Shown in pieces: positions 18,251 to 27,033 of a stretch of 64,000 nucleotides of DNA. The position numbers were made by a program, and so were the translations under genes. The stretch is taken from assembly GCA_036337015.1 (NCBI GenBank), contig JAYZEZ010000005.1:195992-259991 (forward strand), read 5' to 3'. The notes under the pieces are model-generated. The model saw only the letters and a program-made list of their open reading frames with translations. It made no database searches and had not been told where the DNA came from. Numbering within the stretch: the first letter of the stretch is position 1; every line of letters starts with the position of its first letter. The DNA comes from Casp-alpha2 sp036337015 (GTDB lineage: Bacteria; Pseudomonadota; Alphaproteobacteria; Rhodospirillales; Casp-alpha2).

Positions 18251-19981
18251 ATGAAAGAGCTTTTTGCCCGCCTCAAATATCGTCCCATAATTTTTGCAGA
18301 GATGTCCCTGGCATCGTTACTAGCAAGTATACTTGGACTTGCATCATCGCTATTTGTTATCCAGGTCCTCAATCGTTATGTCACTCATGGCGTGGATGCA
18401 ACACTTACGACATTAGCGATTGGAACTATAATTGCTATTTTCTTTGAATTAGGGTTTCGTCAGGTGCGCCTTAATTTAGCAGCTATTGTTAATGCTCCAT
18501 TCAATGAATCTTTGTCAAATTCATCATTTGCTTTGCTAACGGGTGCAAAATCATCCGCTTTTGATTCTCTTGCAATAGGTCTCCGTCAACAAATAATTAC
18601 TGCTGCTGATACGATTCAAAATGCTTACTCTGCACCCAATGTGGCCGCTATTTTTGACGTCCCGTTTGCACTTATATTTGTCGGCGTGCTGTTTCTATTA
18701 AGTCCACCGATTGCAATTACAGTTCTTATTTTTCTAGTTACAATCTTTCTCATCTCCATATTAACCCTTGCTTCATTACGTAGGCCAATTAGCGATGTAA
18801 CTATTATTAGTAGCAAGCGTAATGCCCTAATTAGTTCAGCTATAGATTCTGCCGACACGATTCGCGTGTTCAATGCTCAAGGATTCATAAAAAAACAATG
18901 GCGTAATGAAACGGATATTTTTCAAAAACTTCTCAGAATAGTTGCAGCAAGGCAGGGTCTTTTAGGATCTATCGGCACTAGCACCCAAGCATTAATGAGT
19001 GTTGCCGTAATAACCCTTGGAGCAGTCCTTGTTGTTAAAGGACAATTGGATATCGGTGGTATGATAGGCGCAAATATTCTAGCTTCTAGAGCGTTAGGGC
19101 CAATTCTAAAATTTGCTCAAATGGGAGAATCTCTAGCAAAAGCTCAACAAGCAAAAGTCCTACTACAAGAATTTTCCAAAATACCCTTGGAACGAAAAGA
19201 AGGCTCATCCCTTGGCCAATTTAACGGCAGAATGGAGTTTCAAGATATAGCCTTCAGCTACCCAGGACAACGAGCCCCTCTTTTTGAATCTCTTAGCCTT
19301 AAGCTAGAACCTGGAAGCCTTTTGCCTTTTTCTGGAGCAAATGGGACCGGGAAAACAACTCTGGCACGTATAATAGTAGGCTTATTAGAACCAACTCGGG
19401 GAAAAATCTTAATTGATGGTGTCGATATGGCTCAAGTTGCACCTGAATGGTGGCGCCAACAAATTATTTATCTTCCTCAAGAACCAAGTTTTTTAAGAGC
19501 CACCATCCGAGAAAACCTACAAACCATTGGGAAGACACTAGACGATGCAAAACTTAATGAATTGGCACGTACAGCAGGATTAAAAACCTTTATTGATCAA
19601 AGTCCAGATGGTTTTGATACACAAATAAAAAATAACGGTGCAGATCTTTCTTTAGGCATTAGACGAAGGATTGCCTTAGCCCGTGCCTTGGCATCCGATG
19701 GCATGTTAGTAGTTATTGATGATCCAACTGAAGGACTAGATGCCGAAGGTGCAGAAGTGGTCTGGGATGCTTTAAAAAATCTATCGAAGCGAGGACGGAC
19801 TGTAATAGTTTTTTCGCATGACTCAAAGATTTTTTCAGCTGCACCTTACTATATGAACCTTAATACTAAGCCTGTACCAAGGCTAATAAGAAAAGAAACC
19901 GCCCCCTCAAAATCTTCCAGCAAAAAGTCAACGAAGGATAACAGTCAAAAAATGAAATCGATTAAGAAAGCACGAACATGA
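18251..19981 (+). CDS. type I secretion ABC transporter (permease-ATPase) with non-canonical ATPase motifs
   Basis: The 576-residue protein has an N-terminal transmembrane domain (about 1-310) and a C-terminal nucleotide-binding domain. The length fits PrtD-type exporters without an N-terminal C39-like domain. Walker A is GANGTGKT (363-370) and the Q-loop is YLPQEP. The signature is LSLGIRRR (about 466) instead of LSGGQ. Walker B reads VVIDDPTEGLD, with Asp491 in place of the catalytic Glu. The H-loop His (FSHD) is kept. The 3' end overlaps HlyD by ATGA. It should power export through TolC; reduced ATPase activity is an inference. Confidence 0.9.
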   Translation: MKELFARLKYRPIIFAEMSLASLLASILGLASSLFVIQVLNRYVTHGVDATLTTLAIGTIIAIFFELGFRQVRLNLAAIVNAPFNESLSNSSFALLTGAKSSAFDSLAIGLRQQIITAADTIQNAYSAPNVAAIFDVPFALIFVGVLFLLSPPIAITVLIFLVTIFLISILTLASLRRPISDVTIISSKRNALISSAIDSADTIRVFNAQGFIKKQWRNETDIFQKLLRIVAARQGLLGSIGTSTQALMSVAVITLGAVLVVKGQLDIGGMIGANILASRALGPILKFAQMGESLAKAQQAKVLLQEFSKIPLERKEGSSLGQFNGRMEFQDIAFSYPGQRAPLFESLSLKLEPGSLLPFSGANGTGKTTLARIIVGLLEPTRGKILIDGVDMAQVAPEWWRQQIIYLPQEPSFLRATIRENLQTIGKTLDDAKLNELARTAGLKTFIDQSPDGFDTQIKNNGADLSLGIRRRIALARALASDGMLVVIDDPTEGLDAEGAEVVWDALKNLSKRGRTVIVFSHDSKIFSAAPYYMNLNTKPVPRLIRKETAPSKSSSKKSTKDNSQKMKSIKKART

Positions 19982-21237
19982 GCCAAAGACATGAGAACCC
20001 CTATGCAGTAAATGACGGTAAAGAAAGTTCAACGCATATGTTTTTTGTACTATGCACTTTTCTTGTTATTGCATTTTTTGCATGGAGTTATTTTGGGAAA
20101 CTAGACGTAGTAAGCGCTGCTTCAGGAGAAGTTATCCCTTCTTCTCAAGTAAAACATGTCCAGCATCTTGAGGGTGGGATCGTAAGAGAGATATTGGTAA
20201 GAGAAGGTGATGAAGTAGAAAAAGGTCAGCCAATGGTTAGTCTAGAACCTGTCTCATCTGGTGCAGACGTTAAAGAACTAAATGTAAGAATGACATCTTT
20301 GCAAGTTGAAATTGCACGGCTTGCCGCTGAAGCTGCGGGTTTAAAAGAACCAAACTTTCCTGAAGATATCAAAAAAGGTTTTCCGGACCTAATAAAAGAA
20401 GCAAGGGCTTTTTTTAGAACGCGCATGGTACGCATCAGAAACCAGCTAGCTGGACAAAATCAAACAATTGATGAAGTTTCTGCACGAATTAAAAATAATC
20501 GCCAACAATTGGATTTACTTAATGAACAAATTGGGATTTCCAAAGAACTATTAAAAGACAAACTGTCTAACAGAATGCAACATCTAAATTTACTTAAGGA
20601 AGCATCACGTTTACAAGGGAAAATTGACGAAGATACTGCCGGTCGTAAAGAGGCATTGAACAAACTAGAAACAATTAGAGCCTCCTTCCGTGAAAAAGTT
20701 CAAGAAGACTTAGAAAAAAAACGTAGAGATCTGCAAGAGTATACAAATAGACAGAAAAAATTTGCAGACTCACTTGATAGAACTATTTTACGATCTCCTG
20801 TCAATGGTGTCGTGAAGTCACTTTTTGTAGCTACAATTGGTGGTGTAGTTGCCCCAGGAGCAACTGTAGCAGATGTGGTACCAAAAGGTGATCGCTTGAT
20901 CATAGAAGCTAAATTACCAACCCAGGATATTGGCTACGTACATGCTGGGCAAGTCGCACTTGTAATGCTTAGCTCGTCCGATGCTGGTCGTTTTGGTAGC
21001 TTAATCGGTAAAGTTCTATCCATTAGTCCAGATACAATTGAGAGCGCAGATGGTATCCCTTATTATAAAATCAGGATATCAACCACTGAAACTTTTTTTC
21101 AACGTGAAAATGTTAAATATCGCCTGGTACCTGGAGTTCAAGTTACAGCTTCCATCCGAACGGGAAAACGTTCTGTTCTGGCGTATTTGGCAGACCCATT
21201 CCTTGGCTCATTCAAAACGGCATTAAGAGAAAGATAA
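19978..21237 (+). CDS. HlyD-family type I secretion periplasmic adaptor
   Basis: The 419-residue protein has a short cytoplasmic N terminus and one membrane helix (about 22-40, MFFVLCTFLVIAFFAWSYFG). A lipoyl-like half motif VKHVQHLEGGIVREILVREGD follows, then a long coiled coil (about 90-265), and it finishes with the beta-barrel RSPVNGVVKSLFVATIGGVV. It links the ABC component to TolC. Translation is coupled to the ABC gene through ATGA. No large substrate with RTX repeats follows, so the cargo is unknown. Confidence 0.93.
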   Translation: MSQRHENPYAVNDGKESSTHMFFVLCTFLVIAFFAWSYFGKLDVVSAASGEVIPSSQVKHVQHLEGGIVREILVREGDEVEKGQPMVSLEPVSSGADVKELNVRMTSLQVEIARLAAEAAGLKEPNFPEDIKKGFPDLIKEARAFFRTRMVRIRNQLAGQNQTIDEVSARIKNNRQQLDLLNEQIGISKELLKDKLSNRMQHLNLLKEASRLQGKIDEDTAGRKEALNKLETIRASFREKVQEDLEKKRRDLQEYTNRQKKFADSLDRTILRSPVNGVVKSLFVATIGGVVAPGATVADVVPKGDRLIIEAKLPTQDIGYVHAGQVALVMLSSSDAGRFGSLIGKVLSISPDTIESADGIPYYKIRISTTETFFQRENVKYRLVPGVQVTASIRTGKRSVLAYLADPFLGSFKTALRER

Positions 21238-21271
21238 AAAAAACTGTTAGTACATAATACGTAGTTCAAAA

Positions 21272-22030
21272 TTAAACCTGACTTATAAACTTCTGAAATT
21301 TTTCAGTTAATTCTTCAGTTGCAGCATTTAGAAGTCGCTTTCCTATTTCTTTATTTGCTAATCCAGGATTAGAGCCTATGCGCCCATCAGGAAATCGCCT
21401 TCGGTAATCATCGGCATCGTAAATAGGTCCATCGGGTGCGCATTCTGGGCTCATAGGAATAGCAGCTATACGCTTTGCCTCTTCAGGATAACCATAGTAA
21501 GTAAGAGCCACTTCAGACGGTGTTGCGTGACGTCCTTCCGCCTTCCCAAATTCTTCATCTGCAATCTTGGTTACGCTTCTAATTTTCCACCAGTTATGCA
21601 GCTCGCACCGAACTTCCGGTTTTTTCTCACCCCTTACACTAAAACTTCTTTCTGCATAAATCTCAGCAAAAGCAGCATGTAAAGTTGGAGTATTACCACC
21701 ATGACCATTTATAAAAAAGAATCTATTAAACCCATGCTGTGATAAAGAATTTATCATATCACTAATGACAGCAATTAAAGTAGTAGGCCGAAGCGCCATA
21801 GACCCAGGAAACCTTAAATGATGTTGTGCCATCCCAACGTTAATAGTAGGTGCAATCATAACTTCTAGTGTTGCGGCCATAGACCCAGCGATTAGTTCAG
21901 GACAAAGGGCATCAGTTCCTATGAAACCAGTTGGCCCATGTTGTTCAGTAGATCCTAAAGGCATTATTATAGCTGAAGATTTTTTCAAATAATCTTCGAC
22001 TTCAGTCCAAGAGCAAAGTTGTAACCTCAT
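21272..22030 (-). CDS. creatininase-family amidohydrolase
   Basis: The 252-residue protein has the creatininase metal-binding pattern: MPLGSTEQHGPTGFIGTDA near the N terminus, MAQHHLRFPGSMALRP, FINGHGGNTPTLHAAF and EGRHATPSEVALT. The family hydrolyses cyclic or linear amides (creatinine, formamidopyrimidine, mycofactocin precursor) with two metal ions in the cytoplasm. The true substrate is not clear. It stands alone, convergent with the T1SS genes. Confidence 0.88.
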   Translation of the reverse strand: MRLQLCSWTEVEDYLKKSSAIIMPLGSTEQHGPTGFIGTDALCPELIAGSMAATLEVMIAPTINVGMAQHHLRFPGSMALRPTTLIAVISDMINSLSQHGFNRFFFINGHGGNTPTLHAAFAEIYAERSFSVRGEKKPEVRCELHNWWKIRSVTKIADEEFGKAEGRHATPSEVALTYYGYPEEAKRIAAIPMSPECAPDGPIYDADDYRRRFPDGRIGSNPGLANKEIGKRLLNAATEELTEKFQKFISQV

Positions 22031-22281
22031 ATACCACCCTTCCCTTTAATTGAATTTGATTAATTTGTGAACTTTGTAATTTCAAAGTAATGAAAGTGTA
22101 GTTTCAGATTAGATTATGTTAGAAAAAAAGTTATAATTAAACAAACAGGTACCATGCCTTCCTTCACACAACAAAGGAAAGTGGGAAAAGAAAGCACCAG
22201 ATAACTGGTTAACTCTCTTTCGCCAACACCTTATTTAAAAGCTCTATCTTAAAAACCAGATAGAAACCGTGATCGTTGGAT

Positions 22282-22491
22282 TTATTCCGAAACGACCAAA
22301 TTCTCAGCTGATGACTTGCCGTTTTGGCCAGGCACTAGCTCGAATTCAACTTTTTGGCCTTCGTTAAGGGTCGTCAGACCAGCCCGCTCAACTGCGGAAA
22401 TATGTACAAACGCATCTTTAGACCCATCTTCTGGCTCGATAAAACCGTAGCCTTTGGTTGGGTTAAACCATTTCACAGTACCAGTAGTCAC
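22282..22491 (-). CDS. cold-shock protein (CspA family)
   Basis: A 69-residue single OB-fold protein with the RNA-binding motifs KGYGFI (RNP1) and DAFVHI (RNP2) and the start GTVKWFNPTKGYGF. It binds single-stranded nucleic acid and acts as an RNA chaperone. The start is GTG with AAGGA about 10 nt upstream. The gap before it is long and AT-rich, leaving room for the long 5' leader often seen in cold-shock genes, although no structure was recognised with certainty. Confidence 0.95.
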   Translation of the reverse strand: MTTGTVKWFNPTKGYGFIEPEDGSKDAFVHISAVERAGLTTLNEGQKVEFELVPGQNGKSSAENLVVSE

Positions 22492-22910
22492 TTCTTTAGT
22501 CCTTCGTTAATTATAAATGTGCCCTTTAAAAAAAACCGGGCGGTAATAAAAGTTCTTATATGTCACATATTTTCAAGGAAACCCCATTAACTGCTTGAGC
22601 ATTTAGTTAGATTTACGATGTTCATCTGTAACATTAGTAGTAAATGTTATCATTCAAGGGCAAAGCGCAAGAAAAAAAACATAAATATTATATATTTAAA
22701 TTTAAATTTAAATTTTCTTTTAGTGTGAAAAACATAATTATTTATGAAATTTAGGGTTAAATCGTAATAATTTTAGTATTAATAATTGCCTATTATTTTT
22801 TATAGCTCGAAAACTTTTGATAGTTTTGAATATTTTTCAGACTTGAATTTTACCTACTCCGTCCCTATTCCGACCTAGCAAAATCGTTAGGATAATGTAA
22901 GCTGTACTAC
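22492..22910. other. 419-nt intergenic region between csp and the TPR-methyltransferase
   Basis: AT-rich and divergent, with room for the csp leader on the minus strand and a promoter for the plus-strand gene. There is a run of ATTTAAATTT-type repeats near 22690-22720. No ORF or RNA gene could be supported. Confidence 0.5.
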
Positions 22911-24623
22911 ATGAATAAATCTCCAGGCGATCGGAATTCCTTTTTAGCGGCTGGTATTGAGCAATTGCGGGCCGGCAAATTCGACACTGCCGAAGTTCAA
23001 TTTAAAAAGGCATTAGCTATTAATTCTAATGATTTAGATGCTTTGCACCTTATTAGCATTGTCTTCCATCAGTCTGGGCGCTCCGATGAAGCAATAAATT
23101 GTATTCAAAAGGCCGTTGATCAAGACCCATCAAATGTAAAATTTCTTAATGATTTAGGCTTAATACAGCTTTCTGTTGGCCAATCAGAAAAAGCCCTAAA
23201 ATGCTTCCGTAAAGTTTTAAAAAAAATTCCTGATGAACCTGCCATCCATCTAAGCTTGGGGAATGCGTTAAAAGATTTAGGGAAAATGGAAGATGCAATT
23301 AATGCCTATCGCCAAGCATTGGCAATAAAGACCGAATACCCGGAAGCTTATTTCAATTTAGCTAATGTACAACATGCAACCGGAAAAAAAGAAGATGCTC
23401 TTGAATCTTATAATAAAGCAATAAACTTAAAACCTGATTTTCCCCAAGCTATTTGCAATAGGGGCAATGTCCTAAAAGATTTAGGGCGCCTTGAGGAAGC
23501 AGCAAATGATTACGAGTCATTCATTTCCCGCTGGCCCGACCTTGCCCTCGCAGAAGCATATGTAACTCTAGGAGATACACAGCGAGATTTGGGTTATTTG
23601 GATGAGGCTGTCAAGAGTTACAATCAAGCTCTAAAACTTAATCCTAAATTTTCCGCAGCCCATAACAATCTTGGCCTTTTATTACTCGAACAAGGGCGAG
23701 CAGATGAAGCCGTGTCCTGTTATCAAAAAATCTTAAATTTCAATCCTGAAAATCATCTGGCACAAAGAAATATTGGAAGGGCGTTTCAAGAAAAAAGAAA
23801 TTTTGAACAAGCCATTATCAATTACAGAAAAGCATTAACCTTAAATCCTGACGACACCTTGTCTATGTACCATCTGGGTTGCTGCTATGAAAATTATAAT
23901 AACAAGGAGGAAGCAATTAATTGTTTTAAGTCGATTTTAAAAGATGATCCTGAGGATATTAAATTTGGTGTGAATCTGCGTCTTGCTTCACTTGGGGTAA
24001 TAGATGTGCCCGAACAAACCCCAACTGGATTCATGAGGAATAAATATAAACTTAAAGCACCAAATTGGAATGACAGCTACCCTGGACATAAAGTGATTTT
24101 GGATGCCTTCAAGCTAAATAACAATCCTAATGATGGTTTATCTATTCTAGATGTTGGTTGCGGAACCGGTAGCTTAGGTCCGCACCTAAGGCAATATGCA
24201 AAAAAATTAGTTGGCATTGATATCTCCAAAGAGATGATGGAAAAAGCATTTGATAGAGATCTTTATGATGAGCTACAAATTATTGATATTTTAAAATATT
24301 TGTCCAATAAATCAGAAGCCTTTGATGTGATCATAGCTAGCGCTGTTTTTATTCATTACTCCAATTTGCAATCCGTTTTGGAACATTGTTGGCAATCTCT
24401 AAGAAATGGTGGAGAATTAATTTTTACTCTATTCTTATGCAAAGAAGATGATTTTAAAATCAATCATGTCAATTTTTTTTCTCATGGATGCAATTATATT
24501 AAAAACATTGCGGTTGAAACCCGTTTTTCCATAGAGTTTCTAGATTGTGATATCATTATGGAATATAGCAAAGCAAAGCCAATAAAAGGGTTGGTTTGTT
24601 TGATGCGAAAAACTAAAAACTGA
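22911..24623 (+). CDS. TPR-repeat protein fused to a SAM-dependent methyltransferase
   Basis: The 570-residue protein has about ten TPR units in residues 10-355, for example GNALKDLGKMEDAINAYRQA and HNNLGLLLLEQGRADEAVSC. A class I methyltransferase domain follows at about 390-570 with the SAM motif ILDVGCGTGSLG at 412. The TPR part probably recruits a protein target or partner. The methylated substrate is unknown. No signal peptide was seen. It overlaps the convergent autotransporter-like gene by 11 nt. Confidence 0.87.
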   Translation: MNKSPGDRNSFLAAGIEQLRAGKFDTAEVQFKKALAINSNDLDALHLISIVFHQSGRSDEAINCIQKAVDQDPSNVKFLNDLGLIQLSVGQSEKALKCFRKVLKKIPDEPAIHLSLGNALKDLGKMEDAINAYRQALAIKTEYPEAYFNLANVQHATGKKEDALESYNKAINLKPDFPQAICNRGNVLKDLGRLEEAANDYESFISRWPDLALAEAYVTLGDTQRDLGYLDEAVKSYNQALKLNPKFSAAHNNLGLLLLEQGRADEAVSCYQKILNFNPENHLAQRNIGRAFQEKRNFEQAIINYRKALTLNPDDTLSMYHLGCCYENYNNKEEAINCFKSILKDDPEDIKFGVNLRLASLGVIDVPEQTPTGFMRNKYKLKAPNWNDSYPGHKVILDAFKLNNNPNDGLSILDVGCGTGSLGPHLRQYAKKLVGIDISKEMMEKAFDRDLYDELQIIDILKYLSNKSEAFDVIIASAVFIHYSNLQSVLEHCWQSLRNGGELIFTLFLCKEDDFKINHVNFFSHGCNYIKNIAVETRFSIEFLDCDIIMEYSKAKPIKGLVCLMRKTKN

Positions 24624-26406
24624 AGTTTACACCTACGCCACCACCAATATTTTTTTGCCTGCTATCTGAAATTTGATGTTGAATATGCGCAAAAGCAAGC
24701 CCATTTGGAATTTTATATTGAAGATCGAGATTTCCTGAAATGGAAACCTCTGAATGATTCCCACCGGAAAATTTAACTTGTGATTTTTTAATTTTGTACT
24801 CTTGTTGCTTTCCTTCAAGCACTTTTCTGTGTTCGATTTCAGCCCCTAGATTGACACTTATTTTTTCATTCAGTCTATGGGATATCTGTTCTCGTAGATA
24901 TATACTCTCTTGAACTAGACTCCGATCCTCCCAGAAAAAAATATTACCCTCATTATAATCACCTATGTGTGAGCTACTTAAAGTAAAACCAAGTTCAGTC
25001 TGCGACTTATCATTAGCATCTAGATCAATACTGTATGTTAAATTTCCACCAGCGATAGACTCATAACTATAATAATTTGCATCCAGATCCATCACTCCTG
25101 ACGTTGTTGTATTTGTTAGTATTTTACGATTACTTTGATTGTGGCTAACACCCCCAAGAATGAACCCTTCCGTAGATAATTTACTAATGCTAGAAAAAGG
25201 TTTTTTGGTATAACTAATACCCATTAAAAATCCTTTTTTATCAATTTCGTGATCACCTTGTATAGAGAGTTCACTGAACTCTATTGTCGTTAGAAACTTT
25301 ACATCAGTAGATAATGGTTGGACAAAGTTCACACCCCATGAAGTGGTATCATATTCGAGTAAATTTAGTGATTCTTCTCTTTCAGTTTTATATCCAAACG
25401 TTTCAATCCAGCTTTTACCAGATCCATCAACCTTAAAATTTGTCATATAACGGCTTAGCATTGCACGCAAATTTGAAACCCGAACCCCCAAAAGCTCATC
25501 CACAGTCTCTTGCGCGCCTAGACCAACCGAACCTGCCGACCCCTTCACAACAACATTTCCACTAAGGTCCTCTAGAGAGAGATCCCCAACTGTTTCATAA
25601 AAATATGCTTTTCCAAATCCATGGGATAGCTGGAGTTTGTTTCCAGTACCATTTGATACAATACGGCCCACAACTATCCCTCCATCTTTTAATAGGAGTG
25701 TGCTATTATCCCCTTTTAGATTGATTGCGTTATTTGATGGACTGGTATCATTTCGTATTTGTCCGCTATTGATTAGGGTACCGGCAGTCCCGAGTTCGAT
25801 GGTCTCCTGAGCAGCATCAGCCGTAGAAGTTTTTACAATAACCCCGGTACTTAAATTATTGATTACCATATATGAATCATTTCCTGTAACAGGGGCAATT
25901 GCATGGCCCGTACCGGTTACTTCGATTTGGCCATAGTTATTAATTGTTATTTTTGATGCCGTGTTAACAGACTTTATAGTATTATTTTGCGATGTAATCG
26001 TACCACCAAATTTATTTGTAATAGTAGCTCCTGAGGATGCCCCCTCAAGTTCAATCGTTTTGTTAACAGCACTTATAGTTCCAGAGTTTATAACTGTCAG
26101 ATTAGTTGAATCCGTTCCATCTATTGCTTGATTATTGTTTACAGATACGGTCACCCCACTTCCAATGATTACAGTTGCACCACCAATACTATCAACTGAA
26201 ATACCGTTATTATTTCTACCGGTTGTATTAGCGTTAATAGTAAGAGTCACACCATTTGTATCAATATTTTGTTGGGTGTTTGTATTGGCAATTGTTATCT
26301 CTGTATCAACGCTGATATCTGCTGCTAAGACGTAACCTATCTTATTCAAGTTAGCGACAACCAGAATATGAAAAACAATTAGACATAAAACTCTATTTAA
26401 CCACAT
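24613..26406 (-). CDS. autotransporter-like outer membrane protein with beta-helix passenger
   Basis: The 597-residue protein has an N-terminal signal-like segment (VLCLIVFHILVVANLNKIGYVLAA). A Thr/Asn/Gly-rich passenger at about 30-300 has repeating strands such as NNGISVDSIGGATVIIGSG and LTVINSGTI, as in beta-helix adhesins. A C-terminal barrel occupies about 330-597 and ends GGGVGVNFSF with the terminal Phe typical of outer membrane barrels. It is probably surface-exposed or released. The passenger is short and its ligand unknown. It lies beside the tRNA-Phe-linked element but outside its repeat. Confidence 0.82.
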   Translation of the reverse strand: MWLNRVLCLIVFHILVVANLNKIGYVLAADISVDTEITIANTNTQQNIDTNGVTLTINANTTGRNNNGISVDSIGGATVIIGSGVTVSVNNNQAIDGTDSTNLTVINSGTISAVNKTIELEGASSGATITNKFGGTITSQNNTIKSVNTASKITINNYGQIEVTGTGHAIAPVTGNDSYMVINNLSTGVIVKTSTADAAQETIELGTAGTLINSGQIRNDTSPSNNAINLKGDNSTLLLKDGGIVVGRIVSNGTGNKLQLSHGFGKAYFYETVGDLSLEDLSGNVVVKGSAGSVGLGAQETVDELLGVRVSNLRAMLSRYMTNFKVDGSGKSWIETFGYKTEREESLNLLEYDTTSWGVNFVQPLSTDVKFLTTIEFSELSIQGDHEIDKKGFLMGISYTKKPFSSISKLSTEGFILGGVSHNQSNRKILTNTTTSGVMDLDANYYSYESIAGGNLTYSIDLDANDKSQTELGFTLSSSHIGDYNEGNIFFWEDRSLVQESIYLREQISHRLNEKISVNLGAEIEHRKVLEGKQQEYKIKKSQVKFSGGNHSEVSISGNLDLQYKIPNGLAFAHIQHQISDSRQKNIGGGVGVNFSF

Positions 26407-26524
26407 CTTATAATGGGGCCTTTTAATCTTTAGGACTTTAGCTATCTACCTGAATCTAAAATATTTTTATAATATTTCATATTAAAAATATATCATTTTT
26501 AGTCTTGTAAATAAGCGTTGCCAA

Positions 26525-26543
26525 AGAAATGGTGCCCAGGGGC
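26525..26543. repeat. distal copy of the tRNA-Phe attachment core
   Basis: Nineteen bases are identical to 28348-28366, in direct orientation; the eight bases to the left match at five positions. It contains the complement of the tRNA acceptor 3' strand and CCA, without the rest of a tRNA. Confidence 0.85.
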
Positions 26544-26638
26544 AACTTAATCTCCTATCATAGGCATCAGGTTAGACTATGAATCCAACTAATACAGTAA
26601 CTTAGGAATCCCTGAGTTCACTGTAAAGAGGCATCTGT

Positions 26639-26662
26639 GGTCTACAGTTTGGTCTACAGTTT
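26639..26662. repeat. tandem pair of the 12-mer GGTCTACAGTTT
   Basis: Two exact head-to-tail copies. A diverged tandem pair (GGTATACAGTTT then GGTCTACACTCC) lies at 28268-28291 near the other end of the element. The pairing near both attachment repeats suggests arm-type recombinase binding sites. Confidence 0.65.
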
Positions 26663-26703
26663 CTTCTGACCACTTCGGCACACTCAGGCACCCCTTTAGA
26701 CAC

Positions 26704-26802
26704 CCCCTAGAATCCATTTTAAGAGTCATACAGACTCATCTCTGTTTGTTGAATCTTAGGTATCCTAATGGTGCTGATGATTCTGTATGAGTCACCTAGG
26801 GG
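26704..26802. repeat. long imperfect inverted repeat
   Basis: The outer arms are CCCCTAG (26704-26710) and CTAGGGG (26796-26802). The inner arms AGTCATACAGACTCATC (26724-26740) and GATGATTCTGTATGAGT (26776-26792) pair at 15 of 17 positions. The transcript could form a long hairpin, or the DNA could be a protein-binding or transfer site. Confidence 0.6.
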
Positions 26803-26927
26803 TTACTAGAGATGCTTAGGTAAGGGGGGCCATAGAGAGAGTTGGGATATCTTTATATATACTCAAAGACACATGCGATGGGATTTGGATTTAGGATTAT
26901 GTTCGCTTTTTATGCTAGGGTTTTAGG

Positions 26928-27020
26928 ATGAAAACCCTAACCACCACACTTTGCCTGACGATTGCTGTGCTTCTTGGGAGTAAGGGGGTGAGTTGGATTG
27001 TTTATTACCGAAAGGTTTAA
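26928..27020 (+). pseudogene. 30-residue leader-like ORF, probable truncated gene start
   Basis: ATG is preceded by AGGG with 7 nt spacing and opens MKTLTTTLCLTIAVLLGS, a good signal peptide, but the frame stops after 30 codons (ending VYYRKV). The start looks like the N terminus of a secreted protein, possibly of the Sel1-repeat kind, that has lost its body. The stop is 13 nt before the next gene's ATG, so it could also be a short leader translated ahead of the hydrolase. Confidence 0.4.
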
Positions 27021-27033
27021 ATAGGAGGATATA

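Larger units (their letters stand above)
26407..26927. other. 520-nt gene-free left end of the tRNA-Phe element and its flank
   Basis: No gene was found. It holds the distal attachment repeat (26525-26543), two tandem 12-bp repeats (26639-26662) and a long imperfect inverted repeat (26704-26802). Base composition is visibly less AT-rich than the flanking intergenic DNA. Confidence 0.6.
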
